A stretch of 64,000 bases of DNA from Thermus neutrinimicus (GTDB lineage: Bacteria > Deinococcota > Deinococci > Deinococcales > Thermaceae): NCBI RefSeq assembly GCF_022760955.1, contig NZ_JAKTNU010000002.1, forward strand, positions 1 to 64,000, written 5' to 3'. Positions within the stretch are counted from its first letter, which is position 1. Each line of letters starts with the position of its first letter. The notes under the pieces are model-generated. The model was not told where the DNA came from. It saw nothing but the letters and a program-made list of their open reading frames with translations, and searched no databases. The position numbers and the translations under genes were made by a program. Below are positions 1 through 8,110 of the stretch, piece after piece.

Positions 1-57
1 TCCACGTGGGCGCAGGTCCATCCTAAAGGGGTGGTCCCACGTTTTGACGTGTACTGA

Positions 58-1221
58 GCGGGATTTCTGGTTCTCCTAGCGGGTCTGGCCTGGGCCCAGG
101 TCCCCCTCAAGGTAGGGGTCATCCTCCCCCTCTCCGGGGCTTCTGCGGTTTCGGGTAAGGCGGCGCTGAACGGCATCCAGCTGGCTGCCGACGAGGTAAA
201 CACTGCCGGCAAGGTAAGGCTGGAGCTGGTGGTGGTGGACGACGGAACCGACCCCGCCAAGGCGGTTCCCGCCTTCACCAAGCTCATGACTGTGGACAAG
301 GTGGACATCGTGATCGGCGGCCTGGCCAGCGGGGTTACCTTCGCCCTTTCCGGCCCCGTGAAGCAGTACGGGCCCCTCTTCCTGGCCATCGGGGCCGCCA
401 GCTCTGTGGTGGAGCAGGCCTTTGAAGGTTATCCCCTATTTTTCCACTACCATCCCTGGGACTACCATAACGTGGCCGCCGCCTTGCAGTTCTTCCAGTA
501 CCTGAGCCGGGAACACGGGGCCAAGAGGGTGGCCATCCTTTATGAAGATGGGCCCTTCGGCTCCGCAGGCATTGGGGTCTACAAACAGCAGCTGGAAAAA
601 CTGGGCTACCAGGTCCAGGCGGAACCCTTCAAGGCCGGAAGCGGGCAGTTCACCGCCATCCTCACCCGCTTCCGGGCCTTCGCCCCGGATATCCTGTATT
701 GGATCGGGTACGACGTGGATGCTTTGCCCATCGCCACCCAGGCAAGGCAGGTGGGTCTTAGGCCCAAGCTCATCTACGGTGCCCCGCCTTCCTGGCCCAT
801 CGGCTTCGAGAAGAACCCCCTTTCCAATGACATCGTCGGCATGACCGCCTGGTTGCCCACGGTGGCCAACGCCGAGTCCCGCCGTTTCGTGGAAGCCTAC
901 CGCAAAAAGTATGGGGAGGTCACCGAGGAATACATGGCCCCCATGGGCTACACCATCGTCAAGAGCCTGGCCCTGGCAGCGGAAAAGGCAGGCGGCACTG
1001 ACAAAAACCGCATCGCCGAGGCCCTAGCCGGTCTCAAGATGCCCACGCCCCTTGGCCCCTTGTCCTTTAAGCCCTCGGACACGGGCCGCACCAAGTACCA
1101 GGGGTTTGGTCCTGAGATCTGGTTCCAGTTCCAATATCTCCAGGGAAGCCGTCGGCCTGTCTTCCCCAAGGAAGTGGCCACAAGGCCCTTGCGCTACCCC
1201 GGAGAATACTACCTAAGATAG
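58..1221 (+). CDS. Branched-chain amino-acid-type ABC transporter substrate-binding protein, 5' end defective
   Basis: Periplasmic binding protein of the LivK/Peripla_BP_6 type, the receptor for the permease and ATPase genes that follow directly. The frame runs open from the base after a TGA at 55-57 and encodes the hydrophobic part of a signal peptide (GFLVLLAGLAWA, cleavage before QVPLKVG), then the typical opening VILPLSGASAVSG and a full two-lobe protein ending at 1221. There is no ATG, GTG or TTG in frame between the TGA and the GTG at 229, and that GTG lies inside the conserved first domain. The natural start seems lost by truncation or by a one-base change in the G run at 59-61. A CTG start at 67 is the only alternative. 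The ligand cannot be told; the family binds leucine-type amino acids but also other acids and amides. Confidence 0.8.
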   Translation, partial: AGFLVLLAGLAWAQVPLKVGVILPLSGASAVSGKAALNGIQLAADEVNTAGKVRLELVVVDDGTDPAKAVPAFTKLMTVDKVDIVIGGLASGVTFALSGPVKQYGPLFLAIGAASSVVEQAFEGYPLFFHYHPWDYHNVAAALQFFQYLSREHGAKRVAILYEDGPFGSAGIGVYKQQLEKLGYQVQAEPFKAGSGQFTAILTRFRAFAPDILYWIGYDVDALPIATQARQVGLRPKLIYGAPPSWPIGFEKNPLSNDIVGMTAWLPTVANAESRRFVEAYRKKYGEVTEEYMAPMGYTIVKSLALAAEKAGGTDKNRIAEALAGLKMPTPLGPLSFKPSDTGRTKYQGFGPEIWFQFQYLQGSRRPVFPKEVATRPLRYPGEYYLR

Positions 1222-1239
1222 GAAACCCTTAGGAAGACC

Positions 1240-2097
1240 ATGGAGCTCCTGCTGCAAACCCTCCTAAATGGCCTCCTCCTGAGCGGGGTCTACGCCTTGG
1301 TAGCCACGGGGTTAGCCCTTTCCTTAGGGGTGGTGGGGATCGTTAACTTCGCCCACGGGGAGTTTTTGATGATGGGGGCCTTCCTCTCCTACCTTCTCTT
1401 CGCCTTCCGGGGACTGGATCCTCTCCTCTCCTTGGGCCTGGCCTTCCTGGCTGCCTTTTTGGTGGGAGGCCTGACGTACCAAGGGCTGATCCGGCCGGTG
1501 TTAAAGGCCCCGGAACTCAACCAGATGCTCCTTACCTTCGGGCTTGCCATCCTCCTACAAAACCTAGCCCTCCTCCTTTTCGGCGCCGACACCCGGGTGG
1601 TGGCCCCACCCTACCAAGCGACCACCCTTGCCCTGGGCCCCTTTTTCCTGGGAGCCGTACCCCTGGGGGCCTTTCTGCTCTCCCTCGCCACCCTCTTGCT
1701 GCTCCAGGTCTTCCTCTCTCGAAGCCGGCTAGGCCTGGCCATGCGGGCCGTGGCCCAAAACCGCCAGGCCCCCGGGCTTCTGGGCATCGAAGCGGAGAGG
1801 GTCTACCTCCTGGCCTTCGGTCTGGCCGCCGCTTTGGCCGGGGTTGCTGGGGTCATGCTCTCGGTGATGCTGTACGCCAGCCCCACCGTGGGCTTTGCCT
1901 TCACCCTCAAATCCTTCGCCATCGTGGCCCTGGCCGGGCTTGGAAACCTCAAGGGGGTGGTGCCCGCCGCCTTTGTCCTGGCCTTGGCCGAGGCCTTGGT
2001 GAGCACCTACCTACCGGGAGGCGGAGGGCTTGTGGAGGCAGTCTTCTTTTTGGTGCTCTTCCTCGCCCTGGTGGGCCGGGCCTGGAGGGAGGCATGA
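1240..2097 (+). CDS. livH: Branched-chain amino-acid ABC transporter permease LivH
   Basis: Integral membrane subunit of the importer, 285 residues, the usual LivH length. It shows the LivH signature near the N-terminus (GLALSLGVVGIVNFAHGEF) and about eight hydrophobic segments, with the conserved GLGNLKGVVPAAFVLALAEA stretch near the end. The ATG at 1240 follows AGGAAG by three bases. It lies 18 bases after the binding-protein gene, and its TGA overlaps the ATG of livM (ATGA), so the two are translationally coupled. Confidence 0.93.
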   Translation: MELLLQTLLNGLLLSGVYALVATGLALSLGVVGIVNFAHGEFLMMGAFLSYLLFAFRGLDPLLSLGLAFLAAFLVGGLTYQGLIRPVLKAPELNQMLLTFGLAILLQNLALLLFGADTRVVAPPYQATTLALGPFFLGAVPLGAFLLSLATLLLLQVFLSRSRLGLAMRAVAQNRQAPGLLGIEAERVYLLAFGLAAALAGVAGVMLSVMLYASPTVGFAFTLKSFAIVALAGLGNLKGVVPAAFVLALAEALVSTYLPGGGGLVEAVFFLVLFLALVGRAWREA

Positions 2098-3011
2098 GGG
2101 GTTTCGGCCACCTCACCCTGATCCTTCTCTGCCTGCTCTTTTTCGCCTTGCTGCCCTACCTTCCCTTGGGGATCTGGCGGGACTTCCTCCTGGACGTGGG
2201 TTTTTTCGTCCTTCTTTTTACCGCTTTGGCCCTCTCCTGGGACCTGGTGGCCCGGACCGGCCAGCTTTCCTTGGCCCATGGGGCCTTCTTCGGCTTGGGA
2301 GCGTATGGCGCTGGGCTCCTGGCCCCCCAGGTGGGCACACTCCCCGCCTTGTTCCTGGGAGCCTTGGGAGCGGGGGCCGGGGCCCTGGTCCTGGGGTGGA
2401 TAACCTTACGCCTCCACGGTCTGTACTTCGCCATGGCCAGCCTGGCCTTCAGCGAGGTGCTCCGTACCATCGCCCTGAAACTGCCTTTTACCGGCGGACC
2501 CATCGGCCTTCCGGTCCCGCCCCCCTTTGGGGGGAGTTGGCCTTTGGCCGCTTACTACCTGAGCTTCAGCGTCCTCTTCTTGGCCACAGCCCTAAGCCTC
2601 TGGGCGGAAAGGAGCCCGTTCCGCCTCGCCCAGGCAGCTACCCGGCAATCGGAGGCGGTGGCGCGGGTATTGGGCGTGCAGGTGGTTCGGGTGAAGCTCT
2701 GGTCCTTGCTCCTGGGGAGCCTGGTTGCCGGGCTTGCGGGCGGTGTCTACGGGATGAAGACCCTCTTCCTCTCCCCCTACGATGCCTTCAGCCTGGGCAG
2801 GGCTGTGGAAGCCTTGGTAATCCCCATCTTCGGCGGCCTCTACACCACCTTGGGACCCCTGATGGGTGGCGTGGTGCTGGTAAGCCTCGAGCACGCCCTT
2901 AGGCTTTGGATCAAGGAGGGATACCTGGTGGTCTACGGGGCCATTCTCATCCTGGTCATCCTCTTCCTGCCCCGCGGCCTGGTGGGCATTCTGGGGAGGC
3001 GCCGTGGGTAA
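2094..3011 (+). CDS. livM: Branched-chain amino-acid ABC transporter permease LivM
   Basis: Second membrane subunit, 305 residues, with around nine hydrophobic segments and the LivM landmarks LSLAHGAFFGLGAYGAGLL near residue 60 and GGLYTTLGPLMGGVVLV near residue 255. LivH and LivM form the heterodimeric channel. Translation starts inside the livH stop codon (ATGA), and the gene ends eight bases inside livG. The C-terminal LPRGLVGILGRRRG matches the family ending. Confidence 0.93.
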   Translation: MRGFGHLTLILLCLLFFALLPYLPLGIWRDFLLDVGFFVLLFTALALSWDLVARTGQLSLAHGAFFGLGAYGAGLLAPQVGTLPALFLGALGAGAGALVLGWITLRLHGLYFAMASLAFSEVLRTIALKLPFTGGPIGLPVPPPFGGSWPLAAYYLSFSVLFLATALSLWAERSPFRLAQAATRQSEAVARVLGVQVVRVKLWSLLLGSLVAGLAGGVYGMKTLFLSPYDAFSLGRAVEALVIPIFGGLYTTLGPLMGGVVLVSLEHALRLWIKEGYLVVYGAILILVILFLPRGLVGILGRRRG

Positions 3012-3729
3012 GGTCCTGGAAGTTATAGGGGTGAGCAAACGCTTCCTAGGGCTACAGGCCCTTAAGGAGGTGAGCCTTCAGCTGGAGGAAGGGGAGATCC
3101 TGGCGGTCATCGGTCCCAACGGGGCCGGAAAAAGCACCCTCTTGAACCTTCTCTCAGGCCTCCTAAGGCCTGACTCGGGCCGGATCCTATTTCAAGGGAA
3201 AGAGATCACCCACCTTCCCCCGGAAGTCCGTACCCACTTGGGCCTTGGACGGGCCTTCCAGATCGTGCAGCCCTTCACCGAGCTCACCGTGCGGGAGAAC
3301 CTGCTGGTGGGGGCGTGCTTTGGCAAACCCAAGGTGCGGCAGAAGGAGGCGGAGGCCTGGGTGGAGGAGGTGCTGCGTCTGACGGGATTAGAGACTCGGG
3401 CGGGGGCTTTGGCCGGGGATCTCACCCTTTTGGAGGACAAGCGCCTAGAACTCGCCCGTGCCCTGGCCACCCGGCCCAGGGTTCTTCTCCTGGACGAGGT
3501 GATGGCCGGCCTTCGCCCCAAGGAGGCGGAGGAGGCGGTGGCCCTGGTGCGGCGGATCCGCGAGGCTGGCGTATCCATCCTGTTCATCGAACACCTCATG
3601 CCGGTGGTGCGCGCCTTGGCCGACCGGGTGGTGGTTCTGGACTACGGCGAGGTGATCGCCGAGGGAACCTACCAGAAGGTAGCCCTGGACCAGAGGGTAC
3701 GGGAGGCCTACCTGGGGAGGGGAGCATGA
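3004..3729 (+). CDS. livG: ABC transporter ATPase LivG
   Basis: First ATPase of the importer, 241 residues. It has Walker A GPNGAGKST, Walker B RVLLLDEVMAGL and the H-loop FIEHLM. The signature region reads LTLLEDKRLELARAL, close to LivG proteins, which often have a degenerate LSYGQQRRLEIARAL motif; this copy lacks the canonical LSGG/LSYG form. The start is GTG, eight bases before the end of livM. Its TGA overlaps the ATG of livF. Confidence 0.92.
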   Translation: MGKVLEVIGVSKRFLGLQALKEVSLQLEEGEILAVIGPNGAGKSTLLNLLSGLLRPDSGRILFQGKEITHLPPEVRTHLGLGRAFQIVQPFTELTVRENLLVGACFGKPKVRQKEAEAWVEEVLRLTGLETRAGALAGDLTLLEDKRLELARALATRPRVLLLDEVMAGLRPKEAEEAVALVRRIREAGVSILFIEHLMPVVRALADRVVVLDYGEVIAEGTYQKVALDQRVREAYLGRGA

Positions 3730-4430
3730 GGCTAAGGATAGAGGACCTGGAAACCGGCTATGGCAAGGCCCAGGTGCTCTTCGGCATGGACCTCGAGGTG
3801 CGCGAAGGGGAGCTAGTGGCCCTCCTCGGGGCCAATGGAGCGGGCAAGACCACCCTGCTCCGGACCATTTCCGGCCTAATCCGTCCCTGGCGGGGCAGGA
3901 TCCTGTGGGATGGACAGGACCTCGCAGGCCTTTCCCCCGCTAAGAGAGCCAGGCTAGGGCTGGGCCACGTGCCCGAGGGCAGGCAGCTCTTTCCTCTGAT
4001 GACCGTGGAGGAAAACCTCCGCCTAGGGGCGGCTTTCCTGGCCCCTGGCCGGGAAAAAGAGGGTTTTGAACGGGTCTACACCCTCTTTCCCCGGCTTGCG
4101 GAACGAAAGGGACAGCTTGCCGGCACCCTCTCCGGCGGGGAACAACAAATGCTGGCCATCGCCCGGGCCCTTATGGGCTTTCCCAAAATTCTTCTGGTGG
4201 ATGAGCCCTCCTTAGGACTCGCTCCCCGCCTGGCGGAGGAGGTGCTCCGTACCCTTAAGCGGGTGGCGGAGGAAGGGGTGGGGGTGTTGCTGGTGGAGCA
4301 AAACGCGGCACTTTCCCTAGAGGTAGCCGCCAGGGCCTATGTGATGGAGCACGGCCGCATCGTGCTCCAAGGTACCGCCCCTGCGGTCCTCGAGGATCCC
4401 AGGGTAAGAGAGGCCTATCTGAGCCTCTAG
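3726..4430 (+). CDS. livF: ABC transporter ATPase LivF
   Basis: Second ATPase, 234 residues from the ATG overlapping the livG stop. It carries Walker A GANGAGKTT, a canonical signature LSGGEQQMLAIARAL, Walker B ILLVDEPSLGLAP and the H-loop VEQNA. The open frame extends 400 bases further upstream, but that extension is only an alternate frame of livG. It is the last gene of the transporter operon and meets the PucR-type regulator tail to tail across an 11-base gap with no clear terminator hairpin. Confidence 0.93.
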   Translation: MRLRIEDLETGYGKAQVLFGMDLEVREGELVALLGANGAGKTTLLRTISGLIRPWRGRILWDGQDLAGLSPAKRARLGLGHVPEGRQLFPLMTVEENLRLGAAFLAPGREKEGFERVYTLFPRLAERKGQLAGTLSGGEQQMLAIARALMGFPKILLVDEPSLGLAPRLAEEVLRTLKRVAEEGVGVLLVEQNAALSLEVAARAYVMEHGRIVLQGTAPAVLEDPRVREAYLSL

Positions 4431-4441
4431 AAGCCGGCAGG

Positions 4442-5428
4442 CTACAAGCCATCCCCCACCGCACGATAGAGGTATAGGGCCATGCTTACGAGGCATAAAT
4501 CCTCCACCCGGCTTAGGCGAAGACCCGTCAGATCCTCAACCCGGTGAAGCCGATAAAGAACCGTGTTGGAATGGAGTCCCAGGCGATGGGCCGCCCTCTT
4601 GAGGGAAAACCCGGACTGCAGATAAGCCTCCAAGGTCGCCAAAAGCTCCGGGTGGGATTCCAGGGGAGCCAGGAGCCCTAAAAGCCGCTCCCTCCCCTTG
4701 GAGGAGTCCAGGGCAATGGCCAAAGGCCACAGCAAGCGGGTGGGGTAAAGCCCCGGGGGCAGGTGCAGATGCTTCCCAAGGACCAGGGCTTCCTCCAAAC
4801 CTGCCCTGGTTTTTGGGGCATCCATCCCTTCCTCCACCCAAAGCACGGCTCCGGATTGCCGGGCCAGGCCCTTAAGCTCCCGCTCCACCTCGGACAGCGG
4901 TGCCGCCAGGAAGAGAAGGGCGCCAAAGGGGCTCTGTTCGTAGAACATCGCCTCAGGAGGGAGGCTCAGGTGGCGTGGGGCTAAGGCCACAGCCCCGGCA
5001 TCGGCAAACCCCACCCCGACCCCCACCAGCGGTCCCCGGGGAAGCCTCCCCTCCAGGGCCTGGTGATAGCCCCGGGTCGAGGCTTCGCTCACCCGGTCCA
5101 GGAGCTCCAGCACCCGAGGCGCCAGCTCCACCATCCGGCTTGGCGTGGAGGCCCTTAAGGCCTCGAGGGCATCCTTTGCCCATAAACGGTAAGCCCGGAG
5201 CAGGGCCGGGAGGGAGACACCCTGGCTCCGCCGGCGCTGGCCCACCGCTAGGGCCAGGCTTTCCACCTCATCCCCCCCCTCAAGGGCCCGCAAGTACTCA
5301 AAGGAAACCACAGCCACATCCCGCTCGAGGATGCGTGTATCCAGCCGAGCATAATCAGGGATTTCCCGGGCGTAGTGCCAGGCCATGGTCTCAGCCCAAG
5401 ACCAAAAGGTCCGTTGAAGGGCACCCAT
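4442..5428 (-). CDS. PucR/CdaR-family helix-turn-helix regulator
   Basis: Transcription regulator of 328 residues. The C-terminal 60 residues hold the PucR-type helix-turn-helix (LEAYLQSGFSLKRAAHRLGL, then HSNTVLYRLHRVEDLTG); the N-terminal two thirds form a helical region and a GGDEF-like sensing region as in PucR and CdaR proteins. The ATG at 5428 is preceded by GAGGAGGGG, better placed than the upstream in-frame ATG at 5488. It is transcribed away from the dehydrogenase operon starting at 5586, and divergent arrangement with the target operon is the usual PucR layout. I infer that it activates the 5586-13572 genes in response to a substrate; the ligand is unknown. Confidence 0.85.
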   Translation of the reverse strand: MGALQRTFWSWAETMAWHYAREIPDYARLDTRILERDVAVVSFEYLRALEGGDEVESLALAVGQRRRSQGVSLPALLRAYRLWAKDALEALRASTPSRMVELAPRVLELLDRVSEASTRGYHQALEGRLPRGPLVGVGVGFADAGAVALAPRHLSLPPEAMFYEQSPFGALLFLAAPLSEVERELKGLARQSGAVLWVEEGMDAPKTRAGLEEALVLGKHLHLPPGLYPTRLLWPLAIALDSSKGRERLLGLLAPLESHPELLATLEAYLQSGFSLKRAAHRLGLHSNTVLYRLHRVEDLTGLRLSRVEDLCLVSMALYLYRAVGDGL

Positions 5429-5453
5429 GCCTTCCCCTCCTCGGCGTCTTCCC

Positions 5454-5459
5454 AGTATA
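5454..5459 (-). promoter_or_regulatory. Probable -10 box of the PucR-type gene
   Basis: TATACT read on the minus strand, 25 bases before the ATG at 5428, leaving a short leader with a strong ribosome binding site. No convincing -35 box is visible, which fits an activator-dependent or extended promoter. Confidence 0.4.
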
Positions 5460-5523
5460 GCAAGGGTAGGCACCTTGGGGTCTAGCACAAACTCCTAGGG
5501 CTTCGCTTGGGGTGAGATCACAG

Positions 5524-5552
5524 TGGACAGCCGCAAACCGCGCCTCTACACT
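5524..5552 (+). promoter_or_regulatory. Promoter of the mmsA catabolic operon
   Basis: TGGACA (5524-5529) and TACACT (5547-5552) are separated by 17 bases, close to a sigma-A consensus. The start would be near 5559, about 27 bases before the ATG at 5586. The in-frame GTG at 5523 lies upstream of this start site, which rules it out. The 157-base gap between the two divergent genes holds this promoter and the PucR one; I see no other gene there. Confidence 0.55.
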
Positions 5553-5585
5553 TGCACACAAAAGAGCTCACGCCTAGGAGGAAGG

Positions 5586-7010
5586 ATGGTCAAGAACCTG
5601 ATCGGAGCCCAGTGGCAGGAGGTTTCCCGCCCCACGCTGCCCGTGTACAACCCCGCCACCGGGGAGGTGATCGAGGAGGTTCCCCTCTCGGGGAAGGAGG
5701 AGGTGGACCAGGCGGTGGCTGCGGCCAGGAGAGCCTTTGAGGGGTGGAGCCGCACCCCCCTCATGGAGCGGGTCCGCCTCATGTTCCGTTTCAAGGAGCT
5801 TTTGGAGAAGCACTTTGAGGACCTGGCCCGCCTGGTCACCCTCCACCACGGCAAGACCCTGGAGGAGGCCCGGGGGGAGGTGCGCCGGGGCATCGAGGTG
5901 GTGGACTTCGCCTGCGGGGCCCCCACCCTTCTCCAGGGCCGCACCCTGCGGGAGGTCACGGGCGGGGTGGACCAGAACCTCTTCCACTACCCCTTGGGGG
6001 TGGTGGCCGGGATCCCCCCCTTCAACTTCCCGGTGATGATCCCCTTGTGGATGTTCCCCATCGCGGTGGTGGCGGGGAATACCTTCGTGCTCAAGCCCTC
6101 GGAGAGAACCCCCCTGGGGGCGGTGCGCCTGGCGGAGCTCTTCCTGGAGGCGGGCTTCCCCGAGGGGGTCCTGAACCTGGTCCATGGGGCCCAGGAGGCG
6201 GCGGAGGCCCTGGTGAGCCACCCGGAGGTGAGGGCGGTGCAGTTCGTGGGCTCCGAGCCTGTGGCCCGGAGGGTCTACCAGCTGGCCGCCCAGCACGGCA
6301 AGAGGGTCTCGGCGGCCGGGGGGGCCAAGAACCACCTGGTGGTGATGCCGGACGCCGACCTGGACCAGGCCATCCCCGCCATCCTCAACTCCGCCTTTGG
6401 CAACGCCGGGGAGAGGTGCCTGGCGGGGAGCGTGGCCGTGGAGGTGGGGGGGATCGGGTCCGAGCTCCTGGAGAGGATTGTGGAGAGCGCCCGTAGGCTC
6501 AGGGTGGGTCCGGGATGGGAGGAGGGGGTGCAGGTGGGCCCCTTGATCCGGGAGGAGCACCGGAGGCGGGTGGTGGGGTACATCCAGAAGGGCCTGGAGG
6601 AGGGGGCCAGGCTGGCCCTGGACGGGCGGGGCATCGAGGGCCAAGGCTTCTTCCTGGGGCCCACGGTGCTGGACCGGGTCTCCCCCCGGATGGCGGTGGG
6701 GCGGGAGGAGATCTTCGGCCCGGTGCTCTCCGTCTCCTATGCGAAGGACCTGGAGGAGGCCATCGCCCAGGCCAACGCCGTGCCCTACGGCAACATGGCC
6801 ACCCTCTTCACCCAAAGCGGCCGGGCGGCCCGGGAGTTTAGGGAAAGGGTCCAGGCAGGCATGGTGGGGATCAACGTGGGTGTGGCCCAGCCCTTTGCCT
6901 TCTACCCCTTCTCCGGATGGCGCAACTCCTTCTTCGGCGACCTCCACCCCCATGGCCCCGATGCCTTCCTCTTCTACACCCAAAGGAAGGTGGTGGTGGA
7001 AAGGTGGTGA
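5586..7010 (+). CDS. mmsA: Methylmalonate-semialdehyde dehydrogenase (CoA-acylating) family
   Basis: Oxidises methylmalonate or malonate semialdehyde with NAD and CoA to propionyl- or acetyl-CoA and CO2; last step of valine and some polyol or beta-alanine breakdown. 474 residues from the ATG at 5586, which follows AGGAGGAAGG. Landmarks: PPFNFPVMIPLWMFPIAVV, the cofactor region FVGSEPVARRVYQ, GAKNHLVVMPDADLD, and NAGERCLAG with the catalytic cysteine at residue 278. The C-terminus (DLHPHGPDAFLFYTQRKVV) is typical of this subfamily rather than ordinary aldehyde dehydrogenases. Third codon positions are almost all G or C, much more than in the following genes. The next ATG overlaps its stop. Confidence 0.9.
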   Translation: MVKNLIGAQWQEVSRPTLPVYNPATGEVIEEVPLSGKEEVDQAVAAARRAFEGWSRTPLMERVRLMFRFKELLEKHFEDLARLVTLHHGKTLEEARGEVRRGIEVVDFACGAPTLLQGRTLREVTGGVDQNLFHYPLGVVAGIPPFNFPVMIPLWMFPIAVVAGNTFVLKPSERTPLGAVRLAELFLEAGFPEGVLNLVHGAQEAAEALVSHPEVRAVQFVGSEPVARRVYQLAAQHGKRVSAAGGAKNHLVVMPDADLDQAIPAILNSAFGNAGERCLAGSVAVEVGGIGSELLERIVESARRLRVGPGWEEGVQVGPLIREEHRRRVVGYIQKGLEEGARLALDGRGIEGQGFFLGPTVLDRVSPRMAVGREEIFGPVLSVSYAKDLEEAIAQANAVPYGNMATLFTQSGRAAREFRERVQAGMVGINVGVAQPFAFYPFSGWRNSFFGDLHPHGPDAFLFYTQRKVVVERW

Positions 7011-8110
7011 TGCGGGCAGCGGTCCTGGAGCGGGTGGGGGAACCCTTGAGGGTAGAGGAGGTTCCTATCCCCGAACCCAAGGCCGGAGAGGTCCTGGTGC
7101 GGGTGGCGGCCTGCGGGGTATGCCACACGGATCTCCATGTGATCAAAGGAGAAGTAGCCTTCCCTACCCCTTGCGTGCTAGGACACGAGATCTCGGGCAC
7201 GGTGGCCGCCTTAGGCCCGGGAGTGGAGGGCCTAAAGGTGGGCGCAAAGGTGGTCTCCAGCTTCATCATGCCCTGCGGGCAGTGCTACTACTGCCTCAGA
7301 GGAGAAGAAGACCTCTGCGAGCGCTTCTTCAGCTATAACCGCCTAAAGGGTGTGCTCTACGACGGCACCACCCGGCTCTTCCGCAAGGACGGGACTCCCC
7401 TATGGATGTACTCCATGGGCGGCTTAGCAGAGTATGCGGTGGTCCCGGCCACAGACGTCTTTCCCTTACCCGAAGGGATCCCCCTAGAGGAAGCCGCCGT
7501 CCTGGGGTGCGCCCTCTTCACCGCCTACGGTGCGGTGAAGACCGCTGGCCTCGAGGGTGGGGAATCGGTGGCCGTGGTGGCCACCGGCGGGGTGGGCCTA
7601 GGGATCGTCCAGATCGCCCGGGCGTTTGGGGCTCACCCCGTGGTGGCGATAGATCTACGGCCCGAAAAACTGGCTAAGGCCAAGGCCCTTGGCGCCACCC
7701 ACACCTTTGTCCCGGCGGAAGCCCCCCAAGCGGTCCAAGACCTGACGGGCGGGCGAGGCGTGGACGTGGCCTTCGAGGCCTTAGGGAAACCGGAAACCTT
7801 CCGTTTGGCCCTAAACCTCCTCCGGGACGGGGGAAGGATGGTACCCGTGGGCATCGCCCCCCAAGGGGTGGAGGCCGGGGTGGAGATCACCCGGTTGGTC
7901 CGGCGCAAGCTTAGGATCCTAGGCTCCTACGGGGCCAAGCCCCGGAAGGACATGCCCATCCTCCTTAAACTGGCGCAAGCGGGCATCGTGGGGGTGGGTG
8001 CAGGGGTTAGCGACCGCTTCGCTTTGGAGGAAGCCGACCTGGCCTACCGGCACCTGGATAAGGGGGAAATTGTAGGCCGGGCGGTGGTGTTGATGGGAGG
8101 TGGAACGTGA
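7010..8110 (+). CDS. Zinc-dependent alcohol dehydrogenase (MDR superfamily)
   Basis: 366 residues starting at the ATG that overlaps the mmsA stop codon. Catalytic-zinc region GVCHTDLHVIKGEVAFP followed by LGHE; structural-zinc lobe with four cysteines in CGQCYYCLRGEEDLC; Rossmann motif TGGVGLGIVQIARAFGA. It should interconvert an alcohol and an aldehyde or ketone with NAD(P). Placed directly after a semialdehyde dehydrogenase, it may make that enzyme's aldehyde substrate from a hydroxy acid or alcohol, but this is inference. The TRAP binding protein starts inside its last codons (GTGA). Confidence 0.9.
   Translation: MRAAVLERVGEPLRVEEVPIPEPKAGEVLVRVAACGVCHTDLHVIKGEVAFPTPCVLGHEISGTVAALGPGVEGLKVGAKVVSSFIMPCGQCYYCLRGEEDLCERFFSYNRLKGVLYDGTTRLFRKDGTPLWMYSMGGLAEYAVVPATDVFPLPEGIPLEEAAVLGCALFTAYGAVKTAGLEGGESVAVVATGGVGLGIVQIARAFGAHPVVAIDLRPEKLAKAKALGATHTFVPAEAPQAVQDLTGGRGVDVAFEALGKPETFRLALNLLRDGGRMVPVGIAPQGVEAGVEITRLVRRKLRILGSYGAKPRKDMPILLKLAQAGIVGVGAGVSDRFALEEADLAYRHLDKGEIVGRAVVLMGGGT

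Noticed and set aside
1-57. Right end of an IS200/IS605 element
   Set aside because: A 7-bp hairpin is present, but no transposase code, target motif or known end sequence can be seen in 57 bases.
5523-5585. GTG 5523 as start of mmsA
   Set aside because: It lies one base before the -35 box TGGACA, upstream of the likely transcription start, and adds residues absent from the family.
5574-6983. 469-codon open frame antisense to mmsA
   Set aside because: Composition is His/Gly/Pro-rich with no family features; it is a GC3 shadow of mmsA, as are similar long antisense frames over acnA (35946-37574) and atpA (40282-42165).
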